This document shows positions 57,977 through 64,000 of a DNA stretch of 64,000 nucleotides, piece after piece. Origin of the DNA: Psychroserpens sp041224425. GTDB taxonomy: Bacteria > Bacteroidota > Bacteroidia > Flavobacteriales > Flavobacteriaceae. The notes beneath the pieces were generated by a model. The model was not told the DNA's origin. It searched no databases and worked only from the letters and a program-made list of their open reading frames with translations. Each line of letters starts with the position of its first letter. Position 1 is the first letter of the stretch. The DNA lies in contig NZ_JBGFGL010000080.1 of NCBI RefSeq assembly GCF_041224425.1, forward strand, positions 372,001-436,000, in the 5' to 3' direction. The translations under genes and the position numbers were made by a program.

Positions 57977-58950
57977 TATACATTTCTGTTCATGAGGTTG
58001 CGACCAAAAGCCTTTAAAATTTCTTTGTGGTTTTCAGATATTTTTAAAGTGCCTAAAACTTCATAAGCCGAATTTGTATAAGCTTCGATTTCCTTTTTAG
58101 TAGCCTCAGCACTGCCGCTGGATATGAAGTGTTGTTTTACAGTTTCAATTTTATCAGTAGGATCGGTTGGGCGAATGCTATACAAATGTTGCAGTTGCTG
58201 ACTGTCATCTGTACTTGAAAACTCTAAAGCTTTCAGATATAAAAAGGTTTTTTTGTTTTCTATGATATCGCCACCGATTTGTTTTCCGAAGGTTTCCGGA
58301 TCTCCAAAAGCATCGAGGTAATCGTCCTGAAGCTGAAAGGCAATGCCAAGATTTTTCCCGAAATCGTATATAGCATTTTGACAAGATGTAGACGCTTCAG
58401 CGACAATAGCACCCATTTTCATGGCTGCACCAACCAAAACAGCCGTCTTGTATTCAATCATCTTTAAATATTCTGGAATGCTTACGTCGTCACGCGTTTC
58501 AAAATCAATATCATATTGCTGGCCTTCACAAACTTCAAGAGCTGTTTTACTAAACAATTTTGCTAAATCTTGAAAAATCTTTGAATTGTAATTTTCAAAC
58601 AATTGGTAAGCCATAATGAGCATGGCGTCTCCAGAGAGAATGCCTGTATTCACGTCCCATTTTTCGTGAACAGTATCCTTTCCTCGACGTAAAGGTGCAT
58701 CATCCATAATGTCATCATGAACCAATGAGAAATTGTGAAAAACCTCAACGCTAAGTGCTGCATCCAATGCTTTTTTGTAATCACAGTCGAAAATTTCAGC
58801 AGTCATTAATGTTAACACAGGACGTAAACGTTTTCCGCCAAGCTTCATGATATAATGAATAGGATCATAAAGCGTATTGGGAGATTTGGGTGTTAAGTAA
58901 GCTTCGAGATGCTTTACGAAGGCGTCGTGGTAGAACTCAATGTTTTGCAT
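57976..58950 (-). CDS. Polyprenyl (geranylgeranyl/farnesyl) diphosphate synthase
   Basis: A trans-prenyl chain-elongating enzyme of about 324 aa from the ATG at 58950 (the open frame extends six codons to a TTG). The first Asp-rich motif is DDIMD (79-83) followed by APLRRG. The second is DDYLD (209-213) with AFGDPETFGKQ. GGKRLRP near the N-terminus binds the diphosphate. Product length depends on residues upstream of the first Asp motif (VFHNFSLVH) and cannot be fixed by eye. It makes isoprenoid precursors for quinones, carotenoids or cell-wall carriers. Confidence 0.93.
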   Translation of the reverse strand: MQNIEFYHDAFVKHLEAYLTPKSPNTLYDPIHYIMKLGGKRLRPVLTLMTAEIFDCDYKKALDAALSVEVFHNFSLVHDDIMDDAPLRRGKDTVHEKWDVNTGILSGDAMLIMAYQLFENYNSKIFQDLAKLFSKTALEVCEGQQYDIDFETRDDVSIPEYLKMIEYKTAVLVGAAMKMGAIVAEASTSCQNAIYDFGKNLGIAFQLQDDYLDAFGDPETFGKQIGGDIIENKKTFLYLKALEFSSTDDSQQLQHLYSIRPTDPTDKIETVKQHFISSGSAEATKKEIEAYTNSAYEVLGTLKISENHKEILKAFGRNLMNRNV

Positions 58951-59068
58951 GAAACAAAAATACTGCAAACAATTTGCAATCGTAGTTTAAGGATATGTTA
59001 AAAAAACATTAAAACTTTGGAAACTATTTTTGTTTTTAAAGTTTCCTGTCGTAGTTTTGCCCATTATT

Positions 59069-59683
59069 ATGAAGCAAGATATTTTAAAAACAGCAGTCGA
59101 TTTGTTCTTAACCTATGGGTTTAAGAGCGTAACCATGGATGACATTGCCAATGCTAACGGGATTTCAAAAAAAACCATCTATCAGTATTTTGAAAATAAA
59201 ACAGTCTTGGTCGAGGAAACAGTAATGTTTTTGTTTGAGATCATTTCAAGTGGCATTGAAGATATTCGAGATCAAGAGAAAAATCCAATTGAGGAGATCT
59301 ACGAAATCAAACAGTTTTTGATGAAAAATCTTAAGGATGAAAAATCATCTCCGCAATACCAATTGGAAAAATATTATCCAAAAATCTTTCACAACATCAA
59401 GGAAAAGCAATTGTGCGTTATGCAAGATTGCGTTGGATGTAATTTAGAGCGTGGTAAAAAAATGGGATTGTTTAGAGACGATTTGAATGTGGAGTTCGTT
59501 TCAAAAATCTATTTCAACTGCATGATGGCATTAAAAGACAAGTCGCTATTTCCTTTAGAACATTTTTCAATGCGAATGCTAATGAATCATTATTTGGAAT
59601 ACCATTTACGCGGCATATGTACTACTAAAGGACTTGACTACTTAAACAACTATTTAGAAATCAATCAAAACAATAATCAATGA
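59069..59683 (+). CDS. TetR/AcrR-family regulator of the efflux operon
   Basis: 204 aa from the ATG at 59069 (the frame opens earlier at a TTG, but the HTH begins directly after this Met). The N-terminal TetR HTH is ILKTAVDLFLTYGFKSVTMDDIANANGISKKTIYQYFENK. The C-terminal ligand/dimer domain is helical and contains a Cys-containing segment (CVMQDCVGCNLE). A TATTTTTG -7-like box lies at 59025-59032. Its stop overlaps the TolC gene by 4 bp, so it is co-transcribed with the pump it presumably represses. Confidence 0.92.
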   Translation: MKQDILKTAVDLFLTYGFKSVTMDDIANANGISKKTIYQYFENKTVLVEETVMFLFEIISSGIEDIRDQEKNPIEEIYEIKQFLMKNLKDEKSSPQYQLEKYYPKIFHNIKEKQLCVMQDCVGCNLERGKKMGLFRDDLNVEFVSKIYFNCMMALKDKSLFPLEHFSMRMLMNHYLEYHLRGICTTKGLDYLNNYLEINQNNNQ

Positions 59684-61029
59684 AACATATTTTAATCATC
59701 CTTTTAGGGTTGCTTGTTTCTTGGCCCAATCTAGCTCAAGAAGAGAACCACAGTAGTTTTAGTCTGCAAGAGGCTATTGACTATGCCCTAGAAAATAACC
59801 GTACAGCTCAAAATGCGAGTAAGGATATAGAAGCTGCGAAGCAACAAAAGTGGGAAACTACAGCTAGTGGATTACCGCAGCTGAATGCTAGTGTAGATTA
59901 TCAAAATTATCTTAAACAGCAAGTGCAATTGGTTCCTGCGGAGTTTTTTGGTGGCAATGAAGGTGAATTTGCTGAAGTTATTTTTGGAACAAAACAAAGT
60001 CTCAATGCCTTTGCAACCCTAAACCAGAAAATTTTTGATGGTTCTTATATTGTTGGGTTACAATCTGCAAAGGTCTATTTGGAAATTTCACAAAATGCCA
60101 AAACCAAAACAGATCTTGAAGTACGAAAATCGGTTATTGAAGCCTATGGAAATGTGCTTTTGGCTGAAGAAAGTGTTCAAATTTTAGAGCGTAACATAAA
60201 CGTTTTAGAAAAAAATCTTTTTGAAACAACAAAGATTTATGAAAATGGTTTGGAAGAAGAAGAAAGTGTTGAGCAATTGAAAATCACCTTGTCAGGAGTT
60301 CAAAGTAGTTTGAACAATACAACAAGATTAAAGAAACTTGCCTATCAAATGCTTAATATAACTCTAGGGAGAGAAATTGAAGCTGAACTCGACTTAACCG
60401 ATTCTTTGGAAAGCTTAACACAAGAGAATATTTCAATAGGCTTGCTAGAAACAGAAGCCAATCCAGAAAACACCATCGATTATCGTATTGCTGAAAATGA
60501 TAAAAAATCGAAGGAACTATTGGTGAAGTTGGAAAAAAGCAAAGCCTTACCAACCTTAAATGCCTTTTTGAATGGTGGGTATTCTGGGTTTAGTAATGAC
60601 TTCTCGTTTTTTCAGAGTGATCAAAAATGGTTGGGCTCGTCGCTTTTCGGACTTAGTTTGAATATTCCGATTTTTAGCTCAGGAATGCGAAGTGCAGCGA
60701 CACAACGTGCCCAAATCAATCTTGAAAAATCGCAAACAGAATTAACGGAAACCGAACAAAGAATAAAATTACAGATAGCTTCTGCAAAAAGTGATTATCA
60801 ATTTGCGATTGAAGATTATCAGAACAAGCAAGAAAACCTTGGGCTTGCTGAGCGTATCGAGCAAAAAAACCAAACCAAGTTCTTTGAAGGAATTGGTTCT
60901 AGTTTCGAATTGCGCCAAGCACAAACCCAATTGTACTCAGCACAACAAGAATTGCTCCAGGCCATGCTGGATGTGATCAATAAAAAAGCAGAACTGGAAA
61001 CAGCACTTAATACTGTATCAATAAACTAA
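59680..61029 (+). CDS. TolC-family outer-membrane efflux protein
   Basis: A 449-aa outer-membrane channel component. The signal peptide ends near residue 20 (NLAQ). The periplasmic helical repeats of the OEP family are seen in SLQEAIDYALENNRTAQNASKDIEAAKQQKW and, in the second half, ATQRAQINLEKSQTELTETEQRIKLQI and FEGIGSSFELRQAQTQLYSAQQELLQA. It joins the adaptor and RND pump encoded next to export substrates across both membranes. Second gene of a TetR-TolC-MFP-RND operon. Confidence 0.93.
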   Translation: MKHILIILLGLLVSWPNLAQEENHSSFSLQEAIDYALENNRTAQNASKDIEAAKQQKWETTASGLPQLNASVDYQNYLKQQVQLVPAEFFGGNEGEFAEVIFGTKQSLNAFATLNQKIFDGSYIVGLQSAKVYLEISQNAKTKTDLEVRKSVIEAYGNVLLAEESVQILERNINVLEKNLFETTKIYENGLEEEESVEQLKITLSGVQSSLNNTTRLKKLAYQMLNITLGREIEAELDLTDSLESLTQENISIGLLETEANPENTIDYRIAENDKKSKELLVKLEKSKALPTLNAFLNGGYSGFSNDFSFFQSDQKWLGSSLFGLSLNIPIFSSGMRSAATQRAQINLEKSQTELTETEQRIKLQIASAKSDYQFAIEDYQNKQENLGLAERIEQKNQTKFFEGIGSSFELRQAQTQLYSAQQELLQAMLDVINKKAELETALNTVSIN

Positions 61030-61045
61030 TCAATCAAAAAAACCA

Positions 61046-62236
61046 ATGATGAAAAACATATATTCAATACTATTACTAACGATTTTTTTAGCATCCTGTG
61101 GAGAGGCTAAGAAAAATTCCGTAGAAAAGGTTCTAGAAAGCAATAACCTGGAAACCATAAGAGCTAAGCGTAGCGAATTGGTGAACGAGCAAGATGCTAT
61201 CAATGAAAAAATCAAGCTTTTAGATCAAAAAATTTCAAGCTTAGATACGGTTCAACACGTGCCTTTAATTACAACCACTGTTGCTAAAACCGAAACGTTT
61301 TACCATGTTTTGGAACTCCAAGGAAATGTGACCACTAAAGACTTAATAGTCATCACGCCTGAATATAACGGGATCTTAACCCAAGTTTATGTCAAAGAAG
61401 GACAAAAAGTTAGCAAAGGTCAAACACTGGCCAAAATTGACGATGGAGGTTTGAGCCAACAATTATCACAATTAAAAATACAAGCCGATTTGGCTAAAAC
61501 CACTTTTGAGCGACAAAAACGACTTTGGGATCAAAATATTGGTAGTGAAATACAGTATTTGCAAGCCAAATCAAGTTATGAATCACAGCAAGAGGCTGTC
61601 AGCCAATTGCAACAACAAATTTCTAAAACTATTGTAAAGGCACCTTTTTCAGGAACTATTGACGATGTCATTACAGAAAAAGGAAGTGTTGTTGCTGCAG
61701 GACAGACTCAGCTAATGCGTATTGTAAATCTTAGCAATATGTATATAGAAACAGAAGTACCTGAGCGTTATGTGAGCGATGTTGTGGAAGGAAAGGATGT
61801 TACGGTCGAGCTTCCTGTTCTTAACAAGACTATAGAAACCAAAATACGACAAGCAGGAGATGTGATCAATCCTGCAAACAGAACGTTTAAGGTAGAGGTA
61901 GCGGTGCCAAACAATGACAAGTCAATTAAACCAAACCTTACTGCTAGATTGAAAATCAACGATTATACCAATGAAGAAGCCATATTAATTCCTCAAAGTT
62001 TGATTTCTGAAAATGCAGAGGGTGACCAATATGTTTATGTGGTTACTGATAAAGATGAAAAGGGAATCGGAAAAGCCAAGCGCGTCATTATCAAAACGGG
62101 TAAAACACAAGGTGACATTATAGAAGTGCTTTCTGGTATTGAGAGTGGTACCGAAATCATCAAAGAAGGTGCTCGAAGTGTGAGAGACGGTCAATCGGTT
62201 GAGGTGATTAACTATAACGAAGACACAAATGGCTAA
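61046..62236 (+). CDS. RND efflux periplasmic adaptor (membrane fusion lipoprotein)
   Basis: A 396-aa HlyD/AcrA-like adaptor. An N-terminal lipobox (LASC, Cys18) anchors it. A coiled-coil segment follows (about 30-65). The lipoyl halves are QGNVTTKDLIVITPEYNGILTQVYVKEGQKVSKGQTLAKID and IVKAPFSGTIDDVITEKGSVVAAGQ, around a helical hairpin. The beta-barrel and membrane-proximal domains follow (RQAGDVINPANRTFKVEV). It starts 16 bp after the TolC gene and overlaps the RND start by 8 bp. Confidence 0.93.
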   Translation: MMKNIYSILLLTIFLASCGEAKKNSVEKVLESNNLETIRAKRSELVNEQDAINEKIKLLDQKISSLDTVQHVPLITTTVAKTETFYHVLELQGNVTTKDLIVITPEYNGILTQVYVKEGQKVSKGQTLAKIDDGGLSQQLSQLKIQADLAKTTFERQKRLWDQNIGSEIQYLQAKSSYESQQEAVSQLQQQISKTIVKAPFSGTIDDVITEKGSVVAAGQTQLMRIVNLSNMYIETEVPERYVSDVVEGKDVTVELPVLNKTIETKIRQAGDVINPANRTFKVEVAVPNNDKSIKPNLTARLKINDYTNEEAILIPQSLISENAEGDQYVYVVTDKDEKGIGKAKRVIIKTGKTQGDIIEVLSGIESGTEIIKEGARSVRDGQSVEVINYNEDTNG

Positions 62237-64000
62237 TAAAAAGAAAAAAAATACAGATAAGGAATTTGGCTTGTCGTCGTGGGCAATCAATAACAAAACC
62301 ACGATGTTTGTCTTGATCTTGGTGTTCTTCTATGTTGGAATTAAGGCATTTTTCAGTATGCCGAGAGAAAATTTTCCGGAAGTTAATGAAACCAAGATTT
62401 ATGTGAGTACGGTGTTTCCTGGAAACACGGCTGAAGATATTGAAAAGCTCATCATCGATCCGTTGGAAGATAAACTGAAAACTGTAAGTAATGTCGTAGA
62501 AATTACATCTACAGCTCAGGAAGACTACGGAATGGTGATTGTCGAGTTTGATGAAGGACTTACAGTAGAACAGGCCAAGCAAAAGGTTAAGGATGAAATT
62601 GATACGGAAACGTCTAGTGAGGATTGGCCAACATTTAATGGCGCAAAGGTTGAACCTGATGTTTTTGAGTTGAGCCTTTCAGAAGAAATGCCAATCTTGA
62701 ATATCAATATTTCTGGAGATTACCCAGTTGAAAAACTTAAGGATTTCGCCGAATACCTTCAAGATGAAATTGAGGATTTACAGGAAATCAAAAAGGCGGA
62801 TATCAGAGGTGCCCAAGAAAAAGAAGTGGAAGTTGCTGTCGATATTTATAAGATGATGGCAGCTAAAGTTACCTTCAGTGACGTTATTGGTGCTATTGCA
62901 AATGGTAACCTAACCCAATCTGCAGGAAATTTAAAAGCCAGTGGTCAAAGACGTACTATAAGAGTTATTGGTGAGATTAAAGAGCCATCAGAATTGGAAA
63001 ATTTTGTGGTTAAATCTGAAAATGGAAATGCCATTTACTTAAAGGATGTCGCTACAGTGTCTTTCAAAGAGGAAGACAAAACCACCTTTGCCAGAAAATC
63101 TGGTGAACCGGTTGTCATGTTAGATGTGAAGAAACGTGCTGGAAAAAACATGGTGGCAGCTGCTGAACAAATACAGGTGATTGTTCAAGACGCGATTGAA
63201 AATGAATTTCCTCAAGACTTAGAGGTATCCATTACAAACGACCAATCTTCAGTAACAATCGGTCAAGTTGATGACTTGGTCAACAATATCATTTTTGGGG
63301 TTATTCTGGTGGTGACAGTTTTGATGTTCTTCTTAGGATTCAAAAATGCATTGTTTGTTGGTTTTGCAATCCCAATGTCGATGTTCATGTCTCTCATGAT
63401 TCTTAACATTATTGGCTATAGTCTTAATACTATGGTGTTGTTTGGACTTATTATGGGACTTGGAATGTTGGTAGATAACGGAATTGTAGTTGTTGAGAAT
63501 GTATACAGACTCATGGAAGAGGAAGGTATGCCTAGAATAGAAGCGGCTAAAAAAGGTATTGGAGAGATTGCCTTTCCTATTATCATTTCCACATTAACGA
63601 CGGTTGCGGCTTTTGTTCCTCTCGGACTTTGGCCAGGTATTATGGGAGAGTTCATGAAGATTCTTCCTATTACCTTATCAGTGGTTTTAGGCTCCTCTTT
63701 GTTTGTAGCGATCTTTTTCAATTCTGTATTGGTATCCCGCTATATGAAGATTGATGATAAGGAAATGCCCTTAAAACAGATTATAAAAACTACAGTAATT
63801 ATAGCTGTAATAGGTTTGTTGATTTTGTTTTTCGGAGGTGCTTACAGAGGGTTAGGAACCATCATGATTTTTACTGCTATCATGCTTTGGGCTTACCGAT
63901 TATTTATCAGAAATTGGGCAAACAGCTTCCAAAATAAAGCTTTGGTTAAGCTAGAGAGTTGGTATGAAAACCAACTGCGATGGGCATTATCTAAAAAGAA
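62229..64000 (+). CDS. RND (HAE1-like) efflux permease, C-terminal half beyond the window
   Basis: The inner-membrane proton-driven pump subunit. The visible 590 codons show TM1 (TTMFVLILVFFYVGIKAFF), the porter-domain signature VSTVFPGNTAEDIEKLIIDPLE, and the TM3-TM6 block with MGLGMLVDNGIVVVENVYRLMEEEG. In AcrB the corresponding spot is an Asp-Asp pair in TM4; here the second residue is Asn (VDN), which may alter coupling or reflect a different subfamily. The ATG at 62229 overlaps the adaptor stop by 8 bp. Truncated by the right edge. Confidence 0.92.
   Translation, partial: MANKKKKNTDKEFGLSSWAINNKTTMFVLILVFFYVGIKAFFSMPRENFPEVNETKIYVSTVFPGNTAEDIEKLIIDPLEDKLKTVSNVVEITSTAQEDYGMVIVEFDEGLTVEQAKQKVKDEIDTETSSEDWPTFNGAKVEPDVFELSLSEEMPILNINISGDYPVEKLKDFAEYLQDEIEDLQEIKKADIRGAQEKEVEVAVDIYKMMAAKVTFSDVIGAIANGNLTQSAGNLKASGQRRTIRVIGEIKEPSELENFVVKSENGNAIYLKDVATVSFKEEDKTTFARKSGEPVVMLDVKKRAGKNMVAAAEQIQVIVQDAIENEFPQDLEVSITNDQSSVTIGQVDDLVNNIIFGVILVVTVLMFFLGFKNALFVGFAIPMSMFMSLMILNIIGYSLNTMVLFGLIMGLGMLVDNGIVVVENVYRLMEEEGMPRIEAAKKGIGEIAFPIIISTLTTVAAFVPLGLWPGIMGEFMKILPITLSVVLGSSLFVAIFFNSVLVSRYMKIDDKEMPLKQIIKTTVIIAVIGLLILFFGGAYRGLGTIMIFTAIMLWAYRLFIRNWANSFQNKALVKLESWYENQLRWALSKK

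Noticed and set aside
62208..62582. 124-codon minus-strand ORF
   Set aside because: Antisense shadow of the adaptor/RND junction.
1..64000. CRISPR array, rRNA operon, IS element
   Set aside because: No regularly spaced direct repeats with unique spacers, no rRNA sequence and no transposase with terminal inverted repeats were seen.

Overview
The window looks like a chromosomal segment of a marine-type member of the Flavobacteriaceae (Bacteroidota). The evidence is the AT-rich DNA, intergenic promoters of the Bacteroidota type (TTG or TTTG about 20 bases before TAnnTTTG), a secreted protease with a type IX secretion C-terminal sorting domain, a CTC-type L25, DUF4199/DUF4870 proteins and a fused glycine/ornithine-lipid acyltransferase. 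Shine-Dalgarno sequences are essentially absent.

Most of the window is housekeeping. 1-31422 carries gpsA (cut by the window edge), a LysM/BON protein, a TlpA-like thioredoxin, mfd, a TerB-like protein, fbp, a GNAT-aspartate kinase-acyltransferase run, a run of small stress/VOC/DUF genes, a 2-hydroxyacid dehydrogenase, rsmA-mgtE, a TPR protein, serS, an HTTM membrane protein, ribF, a secreted M43-like metalloprotease, pth, rplY and prs. 47124-64000 carries umuC-umuD, tRNA-Ser, asparaginase, tatD, a retropepsin-like protein, an orphan LuxR response regulator beside two identical palindromes, sucB/sucA, a polyprenyl synthase and a TetR-TolC-adaptor-RND efflux operon that runs off the right edge.

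The accessory part is an integrative element of about 15.6 kb (31489-47106) inserted at the 3' end of a tRNA-Leu(CAA). It is bounded by a perfect 17-bp direct repeat of the tRNA 3' end (31489-31505 and 47107-47123). The apparent original tRNA terminator is stranded beyond the right repeat. The right end holds a tyrosine integrase, a protein of unknown function, a small excisionase-like HTH protein and a Rep-like protein. I see no conjugation or virion genes.

The rest of the element is cargo that looks like two or three candidate conflict or defence modules. (1) A minus-strand operon holds an XRE regulator, a TSPPY-motif DNA methyltransferase, an 831-aa protein with two GHKL ATPase domains (MutL/Hsp90-like at the N-terminus, histidine-kinase-like at the C-terminus), a receiver-like 584-aa protein and a 52-aa ORF. 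(2) A small membrane protein is followed by a gene broken by an 11-G tract that one fewer G would restore, which suggests phase variation. (3) A tightly coupled plus-strand operon holds a PEP-synthase/PPDK-like ATP-grasp plus His-swivel protein fused to a MazG/HisE-like NTP pyrophosphohydrolase, then a HIT-family nucleotide hydrolase, then a signal-peptide/single-TM protein. I do not recognise modules 1 and 3 as named systems; they are the best candidates for an undescribed system here.
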